This document shows positions 7,846 through 15,455 of a stretch of 64,000 nt of DNA, one piece after another (positions within the stretch are counted from its first letter, which is position 1; each line of letters starts with the position of its first letter). Position numbers and translations under genes: made by a program. Below the pieces are notes generated by a model. The model was not told where the DNA came from, searched no databases, and saw only the letters and a list, made by a program, of their open reading frames with translations. The stretch is from positions 419,015-483,014 of the forward strand of contig JAPFBR010000003.1 of assembly GCA_035798135.1 (NCBI GenBank), read 5' to 3'. The DNA comes from Sediminicola sp035798135. GTDB taxonomy: Bacteria; Bacteroidota; Bacteroidia; Flavobacteriales; Flavobacteriaceae.

Positions 7846-9720
7846 ATGGAACCATTTCTCTTGTACCTCTTAAAATCATCTGGCATAGTCCTTTTATTCC
7901 TTCTATGCTATGCTGTGATGCTTCAAAAAGAAACTTCTTTCAAGGCGAATCGCATTTTTCTGATCTCAGGGCTATTTATTGCTCTAGTATTGCCTTATAT
8001 GACTATCACCAAAACCATATGGTTAAATGCACCCCAATTGCTTCAGGAGACCACTGGAACATTACAAATTGCCTCCAAAGAATTCCAAGACCCTTTTAAT
8101 TGGTCTGGGGTATTGCTTCTATTATATGGTGTCGGCTGTGCAATTTTATTGGTCCGATTTATTATCCAATTATTATCCTTAAAAAAACTACTAAGGGAAA
8201 GTAGCATCAAAAAAACTGGCGCTTATAAAATGGTGGAAACACCCAAGAACATAGCTCCCTTTTCATTTTTCAATTATATTGTTCTTCATAGACCTGCCTA
8301 TTCCGAAGAGGAAATTTCCAGCATTCTCATCCATGAAAAAGTTCATGTAATGGGGGTACATTCACTGGATATTCTATTCATGCACATCATATCGATATTT
8401 TTATGGTTCAACCCGGTCATATGGCTCTATAAATCCTATATGGAGCAAAATTTAGAATTTATAGCAGACCATCAAACTGCTGAAATCAAGCAAAATAGAA
8501 AAAGTTATCAATATCTCTTACTAAAAACAAGTATGGGAAGTCATCAATTCTCAATTGTTAATCCATTTTTTAATTCATTAATCAAAAAACGAATCGTCAT
8601 GTTAAACAAAACAAAATCAAACAAAAAACAAGTATGGAAATATGCTATGGTCATTCCAATGCTCGTAGCGTTCATCTTCCTTTTCAACGTCGAAACCGTT
8701 GCCCAATATAGAACAGAAAATTTCGAAGAATTAGATCAGCAGGAAGTTGTATTCACTATTACAAAAGAACAGTCAAATAATGAATTGGATGATCTTAAGA
8801 AACAGATTAAATCCAACCATGGAGGTACTTTAAAATACAATGGTCTCAAAAGAAACGATGCAGGAGAAATTTCTGCCATAACAGTTGAATTCAAGGACAA
8901 AGTGAAGGGAATGGTCAGGGCCAGTTATAATGAAGAGAGTGGCATTGACCCTATAATGTTCGGCACCAATACTACTGGTGGCATGTTTATTATGTCTGGG
9001 GATCATGAAATGCCTTTTGGTCCTGGCAGAATGCATTCCGATTCCGAGCATATAAAAATAAAAAAGATGGTTAATCGTGTGCAACGAGACATGAAACACA
9101 GTGATGCCTTTAATGACAGACAAAAACATGTCGTTATTCTTGAGGAAAACGGGGAGGAGACTATTATGGTCAATGGCCAAAAAGTAACAAGGGAAGAATA
9201 TGAAGAAATAGAAAAGCAAGAAAACGATGAGGAAATTATTATTAAAAAAATAAATAAACAGAATGGGGAGGATAATATTTGGATTGAATCATCAGGTAAT
9301 GAATCCCAAAAAATAATAATTAAAGAAGTAGACGGTAAAAAGACCATTGAAGTCAACGGAAAAAAAATATCCCCTGAGGATTACGAAAAAATGAAGATGA
9401 GCGGGGAATCTCACAAAATGAGAATACATATGGACCATGATAAAAACAAGGACAAAATGAAATCTGTTTTTATCATGAAGGATGGGGACAGGGAAATAGA
9501 TGAGGACTATGAGGAAGAAGTAATACACTCCACCCTTATGAATCTGATGGAAATGGAGAATTTCAAAATAGAAATAGATGGTAAGGAATCTACGAAAGCT
9601 GAATTGGAAAAACTTGCACCCGATGAGATAGCCACTTTTGATGTTTTTAAGGAAGACGGGAAGCCAGATGGCAAAAACAATACTGCCGTTATTAAAGTCA
9701 GGACTAAAAAGAAACAATAA
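7846..9720 (+). CDS. BlaR1-like M56 membrane metallopeptidase with long C-terminal exported region
   Basis: A 624-residue sensor-protease. Residues 1-130 carry several transmembrane helices. The zinc site HEKVH is at 163-167 (LIHEKVHVMGVHSLD), followed by FMHIISIFLWFNPVIWLYKSYMEQNLEFIADH, the M56 core. A last hydrophobic segment near 265-283 leads to roughly 340 charged residues, probably exported. That tail has three copies of a short pattern, VNGQKVTREEYE, VNGKKISPEDYE and IDGKESTKAELEKL. In BlaR1 the tail is a penicillin-binding domain; none is seen here, so the inducer is unknown. It is coupled to the repressor gene 1 nt upstream and followed by a terminator. Confidence 0.9.
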   Translation: MEPFLLYLLKSSGIVLLFLLCYAVMLQKETSFKANRIFLISGLFIALVLPYMTITKTIWLNAPQLLQETTGTLQIASKEFQDPFNWSGVLLLLYGVGCAILLVRFIIQLLSLKKLLRESSIKKTGAYKMVETPKNIAPFSFFNYIVLHRPAYSEEEISSILIHEKVHVMGVHSLDILFMHIISIFLWFNPVIWLYKSYMEQNLEFIADHQTAEIKQNRKSYQYLLLKTSMGSHQFSIVNPFFNSLIKKRIVMLNKTKSNKKQVWKYAMVIPMLVAFIFLFNVETVAQYRTENFEELDQQEVVFTITKEQSNNELDDLKKQIKSNHGGTLKYNGLKRNDAGEISAITVEFKDKVKGMVRASYNEESGIDPIMFGTNTTGGMFIMSGDHEMPFGPGRMHSDSEHIKIKKMVNRVQRDMKHSDAFNDRQKHVVILEENGEETIMVNGQKVTREEYEEIEKQENDEEIIIKKINKQNGEDNIWIESSGNESQKIIIKEVDGKKTIEVNGKKISPEDYEKMKMSGESHKMRIHMDHDKNKDKMKSVFIMKDGDREIDEDYEEEVIHSTLMNLMEMENFKIEIDGKESTKAELEKLAPDEIATFDVFKEDGKPDGKNNTAVIKVRTKKKQ

Positions 9721-9738
9721 ATAAGCTTCCAATACACT

Positions 9739-9768
9739 AAAATCGCTCCAAACCAGAGCGATTTTTTT
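9739..9768 (+). terminator. Intrinsic terminator after the M56 gene
   Basis: Arms AAAATCGCTC and GAGCGATTTT with a seven-base loop and a T run, 18 nt after the stop. Confidence 0.9.
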
Positions 9769-10080
9769 GACTAAAAAAAGATGGAAGCATATTTTTTATT
9801 AAATTAGAGGATTAAATTGCCCTAGGAAAAAGTATAAGAAGCACAAATCCCCCTTCAGCTCTTACAGATTATAATATTTTAATCGTTTCCTAATTACAAT
9901 TAATAATCATTTGCAAGACAAATACTAAAATTCTAATATAGAAGAAGTTTATTTAGTTATAGATCTATATGCAAATACATTAAATCGTATCCCGAGGCTT
10001 GGAAATATGAATTGGAATGGAGTATATTGAGACAATAATCGATTATACTAATCCTATTTACTAACCTAAAAACAATTAAT

Positions 10081-10143
10081 TATGATTACTCTTGCTAAAA
10101 TTTTAATATTCGTGTTGATGTCCCTGATCATGATATTAACTTA
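10081..10143 (+). CDS. Possible 20-residue hydrophobic peptide
   Basis: ATG to TAA frame reading MITLAKILIFVLMSLIMILT, a single predicted membrane helix. It lies in a 670-base gap without larger genes, with a hairpin 28 nt downstream and a 12-bp perfect palindrome (ATAATCGATTAT) 35 nt upstream. No homologue is recognised. The frame could be chance, but the flanking signals make a small membrane peptide or its transcript worth noting. Confidence 0.3.
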
Positions 10144-10170
10144 AAGTATATCATATAGGTCTATATAAAA

Positions 10171-10200
10171 TAAAGGGAGTCGAAAGGCACCCTTTTAATT
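10171..10200 (+). terminator. Hairpin with GAAA tetraloop
   Basis: AAAGGG-A-GTC-GAAA-GGC-A-CCCTTT followed by TAATT. Modest stem with one A/A mismatch. It could end a short transcript covering the 20-residue ORF. Confidence 0.4.
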
Positions 10201-10213
10201 ATTAGACATCTAC

Positions 10214-10221
10214 TATATTTG
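10214..10221 (+). promoter_or_regulatory. -7 element for the 50-residue gene
   Basis: TATATTTG is a perfect TAnnTTTG, 14 bases before the ATG at 10236. The -33 region (TTTT at 10193) is weak. Confidence 0.5.
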
Positions 10222-10235
10222 GCAAAAAAATTGTG

Positions 10236-10388
10236 ATGAAAAAAACCTTCTTTAAATTCTTGGCCAAGGTGAACCAACTTCTCCTTCCATCCTATTCAAA
10301 AAAACAAGTGGATCTAGCTAAAGCCACTAAATCACAAATGGCAATTATAGGATGGCGCTATTATGTAACCACCCAAGCCTTGGATTGA
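10236..10388 (+). CDS. Small conserved flavobacterial protein (50 aa)
   Basis: Too short for most gene callers, but it has a clear ATG, a good -7 element and a protein-like sequence beginning MKKTFFKFLAKVNQLLLPSY and ending GWRYYVTTQALD. I recognise this as a short protein that recurs in Flavobacteriaceae, where automated annotation sometimes labels it SsrA-binding protein. It is far too small to be SmpB (about 150 residues) and shows none of its fold, so that name should not be used. It is basic, with an amphipathic N-terminus, and has no clear signal peptide. Function unknown. Its 3' end is 4 bases from the convergent lacI stop. Confidence 0.65.
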   Translation: MKKTFFKFLAKVNQLLLPSYSKKQVDLAKATKSQMAIIGWRYYVTTQALD

Positions 10389-10392
10389 TCTA

Positions 10393-11412
10393 TTAATATA
10401 TCTTTTTCTCTATACTATCTATCTCTATGGTCTTTAAAGCCTCAGTAGCATTGGCTTCCAATTGGGAAATCAATAATTCTGCCGATTTTTCGCCGAGAAA
10501 CTTACCACGCTGGGAAATGGCCGTAACTCCTTTCATGTTTTCAAAAGTAGATTTCTGATTGGAATACCCATAAATTAATAATTCTCCTGCCGCCAAATAA
10601 TTACGAACCTCCACATCATTGATGATGGTTTCCAATAAATATTGATTTGACATGATCAATACATTGATCGAGTTGTTTTTAATATTCTTAACGACATCTT
10701 TTGCAAAAGTTTCTTCCCCGTTGGATTTCAGCAATTGCACGTCTTTAAGCTGATGCACAGTATTCAGGGCATCTAAAATTCCCTTTTTCCGCTTATCGAG
10801 GTATATGGCATCTGAAAAGGAATCCACTACCAAAACTTTATCGGAAATGGCTAACTTAATGTTCTTGATGGAATTATAGGCTTCCTTATAAAAGTCGATA
10901 CTTACTCTATGGGCATTCAATTCCTCTGGCACCTTATTGGTGAGCACCAGCTCCAGGCCAGAGTCGATGACCTTTTTAATATGGTCGTATTTCTCTTGCC
11001 CTATAGTTTCATCGGTCAGCGAAATGATTATCCCATCAATTCCCTTATCCTTCAAGAAATTTAAATTTTCATCTTCACGGATCACACTATAATTTGAGGT
11101 ACACAGGATGGCATTATATCCATGTATATGGGCCACCTTCTCTATTCCTATGAACAATTTAGCGGAAAACCGATCCAACACACTGGGAATAATTACCCCT
11201 ATGGTTTTGGTCCTGCCTTTTTTAAGACTGAGCCCTAAGGAGTTTGGCCTGTATTTATATGCTAAAGCCACCTCTTTCACTCTTTTCTTGGTAAGGTCAC
11301 TTATCTCCGTGCTATTGTTTAAAGCTTTGGAAACGGTAGATGGGGACAAGTTCAAAATCTTGGAGAGATCCTTAAGTGTTAAGTTTTTCACGTGTTGGTT
11401 ATTAATTGGCAT
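10393..11412 (-). CDS. LacI-family transcriptional regulator
   Basis: A 339-residue regulator. The N-terminal helix-turn-helix and hinge read LTLKDLSKILNLSPSTVSKALNNS and end YRPNSLGLSLKKGRTKTIG. The rest is a periplasmic-binding-protein-like sugar sensor (IGVIIPSVLDRFSAKLFIGIE, GIDGIIISLTDE). I used the ATG at 11412; the two codons before it need a TTG. It is isolated between a 50-residue gene and tRNA-Arg. Its target is not evident. A CG-centred 18-bp palindrome before the GH149 gene (33561) and a 12-bp one at 10035 look like LacI-type operators, which makes a carbohydrate role plausible but unproven. Confidence 0.92.
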   Translation of the reverse strand: MPINNQHVKNLTLKDLSKILNLSPSTVSKALNNSTEISDLTKKRVKEVALAYKYRPNSLGLSLKKGRTKTIGVIIPSVLDRFSAKLFIGIEKVAHIHGYNAILCTSNYSVIREDENLNFLKDKGIDGIIISLTDETIGQEKYDHIKKVIDSGLELVLTNKVPEELNAHRVSIDFYKEAYNSIKNIKLAISDKVLVVDSFSDAIYLDKRKKGILDALNTVHQLKDVQLLKSNGEETFAKDVVKNIKNNSINVLIMSNQYLLETIINDVEVRNYLAAGELLIYGYSNQKSTFENMKGVTAISQRGKFLGEKSAELLISQLEANATEALKTIEIDSIEKKIY

Positions 11413-11570
11413 CCTCAATTTTAATGGGATAACATCATGGAGTTTAGGCCACTTCCCATTCTTAAGAATTTAATACAAAAATAGGTGGTTGAATGTATTT
11501 TCAATACATATTCATAAAAAAAGTACATCCAACGGAATGCCCAAACCATTAAATAATCTTATTTTCATTA

Positions 11571-11606
11571 CTTTTTGCATTTGTTCTTTGCTGTAAATGC
11601 AAAAAG
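11571..11606. repeat. Perfect 12-bp inverted repeat before tRNA-Arg
   Basis: Arms CTTTTTGCATTT and AAATGCAAAAAG with a 12-base spacer. The -33 TTTG of the tRNA promoter falls in the spacer. It may be a regulator site, or a terminator for a transcript coming from the left. Confidence 0.6.
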
Positions 11607-11617
11607 AAATATATTTG
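11587..11617 (+). promoter_or_regulatory. Promoter of tRNA-Arg
   Basis: TTTG (11587-11590), 19 bases, TATATTTG (11610-11617): both elements match the Bacteroidota consensus, 31 bases before the tRNA. Confidence 0.75.
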
Positions 11618-11647
11618 CAGCCCGTTAGCGAGGATTTCGCTAAAAAA

Positions 11648-11721
11648 GGCCTCGTGGCGCAACTGAATAGCGCATCTGATTACGGCTCAGAAGGTTACTG
11701 GTTTGAATCCAGTCGAGGTCA
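11648..11721 (+). tRNA. tRNA-Arg (anticodon ACG)
   Basis: A 74-nt cloverleaf. Acceptor arms are GGCCTCG and CGAGGTC with one G-T pair; the D stem is GCGC/GCGC; the anticodon stem TCTGA/TCAGA has loop TTACGGC, giving anticodon ACG; the T arm is ACTGG-TTTGAAT-CCAGT. Discriminator A, CCA not encoded. A34 would be edited to inosine. The gene is followed by a hairpin terminator and by two partial copies of its own 3' end. Confidence 0.95.
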
Positions 11722-11743
11722 CGAATGAATAGTTCTATAAGAG

Positions 11744-11773
11744 AAAACGCCAAGCTTGCTTGAGCGTTTTTTT
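11744..11773 (+). terminator. Terminator after tRNA-Arg
   Basis: AAAACGC-CAAGC and GCTTG-A-GCGTTTT pair with one bulge, followed by T7. Confidence 0.8.
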
Positions 11774-11819
11774 GTTTGTGCTATTTTCAAAGCGGAGCTT
11801 TGTCTGGAAAACCGAAGGT

Positions 11820-11836
11820 AATCCAGTCGAGGTCAC
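11820..11836 (+). repeat. Partial copy 1 of tRNA-Arg 3' end
   Basis: AATCCAGTCGAGGTCAC matches tRNA bases 11706-11722 exactly over 17 bases. The upstream sequence does not continue the tRNA. A possible vestigial attachment site. Confidence 0.75.
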
Positions 11837-11986
11837 AACACTCAAGAAACCACGTCATTCGAAGTAGTTTTTCTTTTTATGGCAAACTGAACTTGCTCAA
11901 AGTTTTTGAAATGAAATAAAGAACAAGCATAGAAAGCTGGGGTGCTTCTTATTTGAAGCCCTGAGCACAAAGGACATCCAGAGGTA

Positions 11987-12002
11987 AATCAAGTCGAGGT
12001 CA
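11987..12002 (+). repeat. Partial copy 2 of tRNA-Arg 3' end
   Basis: AATCAAGTCGAGGTCA matches the same tRNA segment with one mismatch over 16 bases, 167 bp after copy 1. Confidence 0.7.
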
Positions 12003-12140
12003 TATTGATTATCAAAGGTTCATAGAAATATAGCTCCTTTTTTATGACCTATATTTACCTATAACTACGCAACAATACATTTATCCTTTAAACTATTAAA
12101 TCACCTTTTTTTTTGTATTTGACCAATTATCAACATAAGT

Positions 12141-12169
12141 GAGAGTCCCTATCATTATAGATGACTCTC
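12141..12169. terminator. Inverted repeat downstream of the 116-residue gene
   Basis: Arms GAGAGTC and GACTCTC, 15-base loop, no strong T run. A weak terminator candidate for the minus-strand gene ending at 12199. Confidence 0.35.
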
Positions 12170-12198
12170 TAGTGAAAATTTAATATATGTGTAAACAG

Positions 12199-12549
12199 TT
12201 AGTTAAAATCGGCATCGGGACTTCCTTCCCCAATAGGTTCTTTTCCAGTTCTTAAATAACCCATTTTTAAACTTTCAGAATAACTAAAGTAAATTGGTTT
12301 TTCATTCCTTAAAAGGTCTATAACATTCGGATACATAGACATGGGATAGTTTAAGTATACTAATTTATTTCTTTTGTCATTATGATTTTCAGGGAGATTT
12401 TTGTTTTCAGGATAGAAGTTTATCTGCACGACGAAGTCATCGTCATGAAAACATTTTACAAAGGCCCGTGAGTAGATATGATTTTGATCGGTTCCTCCTG
12501 ATTGAAAGTGAACCAAATAGAGATTTATTTCACTAGTTATTATCTTCAT
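12199..12549 (-). CDS. Hypothetical protein (116 aa)
   Basis: An ATG-started frame of 116 residues beginning MKIITSEINLYLVHFQSGGT and ending EPIGEGSPDADFN. It has no signal peptide, no membrane helix and no motif I recognise. It is aromatic-rich (YPMSMYPNV, IYFSYSESLKMGYLRTGK) and looks like a small folded cytoplasmic protein. It is the only intact gene in the accessory stretch between tRNA-Arg and PUL 1, so it may be cargo of an integrated element. No partner is adjacent. Confidence 0.6.
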   Translation of the reverse strand: MKIITSEINLYLVHFQSGGTDQNHIYSRAFVKCFHDDDFVVQINFYPENKNLPENHNDKRNKLVYLNYPMSMYPNVIDLLRNEKPIYFSYSESLKMGYLRTGKEPIGEGSPDADFN

Positions 12550-12785
12550 TTTTTATAGGGTATAAATTACTTGATTTCTAAAGCCACAGATTATTTACTA
12601 AATATTATTGTTGATTTAAAAAAAGGATGTCGTTTAAGAAACTAGGGATCTAATTTGAAAGAAAACCTGCCCTTTCCATTAAAACTACATATGAAGTAAA
12701 AGCATAAATGGATTGGAGTTATTAATTTAATGAATTGCAAACTTAAACCGCATATAATTTATTACTAGTCCTAACCTACTCAATA

Positions 12786-12803
12786 ATCCCGAAGCGTCGG
12801 GAT
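12786..12803. repeat. Short palindrome ATCCCGA-AGCG-TCGGGAT
   Basis: Perfect 7-bp arms with a 4-base loop. It resembles TCCCGA/TCGGGA palindromes that I recall being scattered between genes in flavobacterial genomes. No gene is adjacent. Confidence 0.5.
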
Positions 12804-12922
12804 CGCAGGAATTTTCTTTGTGATTTGTTTGCTAAAATGGTGAATGGAAATAGTATTATCCAAATGGTTTTTTCAATAACAAATTGAACTTCGAAAATGA
12901 AATAGCGTATGAAGAAGTAGAG

Positions 12923-13060
12923 ATGTTTGATGTCGGAGGAAATCACAGAAGAACAGAAATGTATAAAATAAAGAATGGTAAGTCTATTTTTATTGCAGGA
13001 GAAATATTGAAGATTAATTCAATACTAATAAATAATTTAAAGTGTGAAATTATTTATTAG
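12923..13060 (+). pseudogene. Short ORF, probable gene remnant (45 aa)
   Basis: The frame reads MFDVGGNHRRTEMYKIKNGK and ends LKCEIIY before TAG. The same frame is open upstream to a TAG near 12853 (LNFENEIAYEEVE precedes the ATG), without a convincing start. The amino-acid make-up is protein-like, which suggests the 3' end of a lost gene rather than chance. No family recognised. Confidence 0.3.
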
Positions 13061-13385
13061 TAATTCGGCAAGTAGCAGTAAATCAACTTTGGTCCTGAAA
13101 GGTATTGGAAGCCATAAAACAAGTACAAATAGAATTAAATAATCGGTAACTATTTGGGATTAAAAGCCTGAAATTCAAAAATAACATCAACTTTAGTTGA
13201 ATTATTTCACAATACTCATTATAATTAGTATTTTTTTAATAACATTGCGTATCGTTCTTTTTTGTCTGCCTGAATTGTATTGAAGTCGGTTTTAGCCGTT
13301 AAATAAACTTAACTTACTAGTTGAAGGTTGGAGCTGGTCAAAATACTATGCATATTTTATCTTATTAAAATAGGTGTTTATCCTA

Positions 13386-13407
13386 TCAGGACTAAATTTA
13401 ATCCTGA
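13386..13407. promoter_or_regulatory. 22-bp dyad upstream of PUL 1
   Basis: TCAGGA-C-TAAATTTA-A-TCCTGA: symmetric over 22 bp except one C/A pair. It lies 102 bases before the sigma factor ATG and is a candidate operator for the locus. No cognate regulator identified. Confidence 0.45.
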
Positions 13408-13508
13408 CCCTAATTCCAACTTAAATACCCTAATGGAGACTAGATGGTTAGATTGATAGAATGACCTCGTCTTATTACGCAATAGATTGTTTGTAAAGAT
13501 TACCCAAA

Positions 13509-14069
13509 ATGGACATCAACCACAACAACTACACTAATGAAAATATTCTTATCGACGAGCTAAGGAAGGGTTCCGATACTGCATATCGTCATTTTTTTAG
13601 ACGCTACCACAAAGAACTTTGTAACTATATTTTGGCAATTTCAGGTGATTCTGAATTAGCAGAAGAAATAGCCCAACAAGCTTTTATTAAAATTTGGGAC
13701 AAAAGGAAAAAGCTCAATATCCAAGACAATGGGCTTAAACACTATTTTTTTAAAATAGCTTACCATCTTTTCGTAGATTCTAAACGAAAAGATAAGAGGA
13801 AGTTTGAACTTTTAGAAAACCTTAAACAAGAAGCTTATTCCGATATCCTATATGTTGATTCAAACCAATTTGAGCAAAAACTTAAATTAATTGAAGCTGA
13901 AATTGAAAATTTACCTGAGCAATGTAAAAAAGTATTCCTGATGGGCAAGAAGGAAGGGCTTAAGTACAAAGAAATTTCAGAAAAGCTACAAATTTCAATT
14001 AAGACAGTTGAAGTTCATATGTCCAAAGCCTTGAAAAGACTTAGAACACAGTTATCCCTTTTCCTCTAA
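13509..14069 (+). CDS. ECF RNA polymerase sigma factor (FecI-like)
   Basis: A 186-residue extracytoplasmic-function sigma factor. Region 2 covers roughly residues 15-75 (DTAYRHFFRRYHKELCNYIL, AEEIAQQAFIKIWDKRKKL). Region 4 is at the C-terminus (IENLPEQCKKVFLMGKKEG, then YKEISEKLQISIKTVEVHMSKALKRL, the helix-turn-helix). It is followed by a FecR anti-sigma gene and an STN-containing SusC, the standard Bacteroidota trans-envelope signalling trio: the loaded SusC signals FecR, which frees this sigma to transcribe the locus. Length is normal for the family. Confidence 0.94.
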   Translation: MDINHNNYTNENILIDELRKGSDTAYRHFFRRYHKELCNYILAISGDSELAEEIAQQAFIKIWDKRKKLNIQDNGLKHYFFKIAYHLFVDSKRKDKRKFELLENLKQEAYSDILYVDSNQFEQKLKLIEAEIENLPEQCKKVFLMGKKEGLKYKEISEKLQISIKTVEVHMSKALKRLRTQLSLFL

Positions 14070-14223
14070 GGGTGTCTGTTTATCTTTCTAGTATTATTTA
14101 TTCCCTATACTAACAGCCCTAAACACTCATATTTTAAAATTATTTGTTAAAAAAACATATTATCAGTAAGGGTATTTAAGAAACTATACGTCTTTACAAG
14201 TAAGGAGACATAATTTTTTTTAC

Positions 14224-15402
14224 ATGACCATGCTTGATATCAGAAGAATAATTGGAAAACATCTCAACCACGAAGCAACCTCAGAAGAAGTTTCAATTCT
14301 TTATGAATGGGTAAAGAAAGAGGGCAACCAAGAGGTGTTTGTGAAATTGGTGCAAGCTGATTTTTTAATTAATTACCAAAACAAATCTTGGGACTCCGAA
14401 GAGGCTTTCGAAGAATTTTTGCAAAGTATTAAAGATAAAAAAGAACACAAGACACTCCCTTTTAACGCAACCAAGAAGGTTTGGAAATATGCCGCTACAA
14501 TTCTAATTTTAATTGCCTCCTCCACATATTTTATTCTAAACAAGGATTCTAAAACAACCATCCAACCTGGATTAAATCCAAATGAAATAACACTTCAATT
14601 GGGTAGCGGGGAGATAATAAATTTTGATCCTAATAATGATACCATTATTAACGTCAATAATGGCATTGCCAACATTCACCTCAACAAAGGTGTATTGTCC
14701 CAAGACAGTAAAAAGTCGACTCAAGATAATTCTGGTTTTAACGTATTAAAAATTCCTTATGGTAAAATTTTATCTATCACTTTAGAAGATGGCTCCGTTA
14801 TTAAGTTGAATTCAGGATCAGAATTAACCTATCCTTCCAGTTTTGCCGGCATGGATAAAAGGCAAGTCTTTTTAAAAGGGGAGGCATTATTTGATATTAC
14901 TAAGGATCCAATGAAGCCCTTTGTAGTGCAAACTGATGAAATGTACACCCAAGTATATGGTACTATCTTCAATATATCTGCTTACGAGGAAGATACTGAA
15001 ATTGAAGTTGTATTGGTTGAAGGTTCTGTTGGCGTTGGCGATGAAACCAACTTTAATCAGGAAATTTTAAAAATGCTGAAACCATCTCAAAAAGTTACAA
15101 ATTCAAAACATTTCGAAAATTCATTTGTCATAGAAGATGTTGATGTAACTCCTTATATATCATGGGCCCAAGGTATAGTGGCTTTTGAAAATGAAGAAAT
15201 GTCAGAAATAATAAAAAAATTAGAACGGCGATTTAATGTACAAATCATCAACGAAAATGAAATGCTAGGAGAACGCAGGTTCACCGGTATATTCGATAAA
15301 GAAGGGATTGATTTAATATTAAAAACGATACAAGCTCACACAAATTTTAGCTACGCTAAAAAAGGAGAAACAATAACAATTAAAAAAAACCAAAGCCTAT
15401 GA
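14224..15402 (+). CDS. FecR-family anti-sigma factor
   Basis: A 392-residue inner-membrane anti-sigma factor. Residues 1-75 form the cytoplasmic sigma-binding domain (LDIRRIIGKHLNHEATSEEV). One membrane helix lies near 83-100 (VWKYAATILILIASSTYFIL). The periplasmic FecR domain follows (GKILSITLEDGSVIKLNSGS, then RQVFLKGEALFDITKD, PFVVQTDEM, YGTIFNISAY). The C-terminal part (AFENEEMSEIIKKLERRFNV, FTGIFDKEGIDLILKTIQ) resembles an STN-like domain that contacts the SusC plug. It lies 154 nt after the sigma gene and 53 nt before susC. An ATG two codons in is an equally possible start. Confidence 0.94.
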   Translation: MTMLDIRRIIGKHLNHEATSEEVSILYEWVKKEGNQEVFVKLVQADFLINYQNKSWDSEEAFEEFLQSIKDKKEHKTLPFNATKKVWKYAATILILIASSTYFILNKDSKTTIQPGLNPNEITLQLGSGEIINFDPNNDTIINVNNGIANIHLNKGVLSQDSKKSTQDNSGFNVLKIPYGKILSITLEDGSVIKLNSGSELTYPSSFAGMDKRQVFLKGEALFDITKDPMKPFVVQTDEMYTQVYGTIFNISAYEEDTEIEVVLVEGSVGVGDETNFNQEILKMLKPSQKVTNSKHFENSFVIEDVDVTPYISWAQGIVAFENEEMSEIIKKLERRFNVQIINENEMLGERRFTGIFDKEGIDLILKTIQAHTNFSYAKKGETITIKKNQSL

Positions 15403-15455
15403 CTTGAAGCAATTCCTAACACTAAAAAACCAATACTAACTAGACTAAATTAATT

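Larger units (their letters stand above)
12550..13508. other. Gene-poor interval with decayed sequence
   Basis: No complete gene of normal size is seen in about 960 bases. It contains a palindrome at 12786, a short open frame at 12923-13060 that looks like the tail of a lost gene, a dyad TCAACT-TT-AGTTGA at 13187, and a 22-bp dyad at 13386 before the sigma factor gene. Composition is AT-rich with many stops in all frames. Confidence 0.6.

Noticed and set aside
7485..9720. Beta-lactam resistance operon
   Set aside because: No beta-lactamase and no penicillin-binding sensor domain; only the regulator and protease pair is present.
8830..9737. Overlapping minus-strand frames of 76-146 codons opposite the M56 gene
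   Set aside because: They arise from the lysine/glutamate-rich tail read backwards (Phe/Ser-rich translations) and cross the terminator.
10236..10388. SsrA-binding protein (SmpB) label for the 50-residue gene
   Set aside because: SmpB is about three times longer and none of its motifs is present; the label appears to be an annotation artefact.
11648..12002. CRISPR-like array made of the tRNA-derived repeats
   Set aside because: Only three copies with unequal spacing, one of them within the tRNA, and no cas genes; tRNA 3'-end remnants explain it better.
13187..13200. Dyad TCAACT-TT-AGTTGA in the gap before PUL 1
   Set aside because: Short, AT-rich and far from any promoter element; expected by chance in such sequence.
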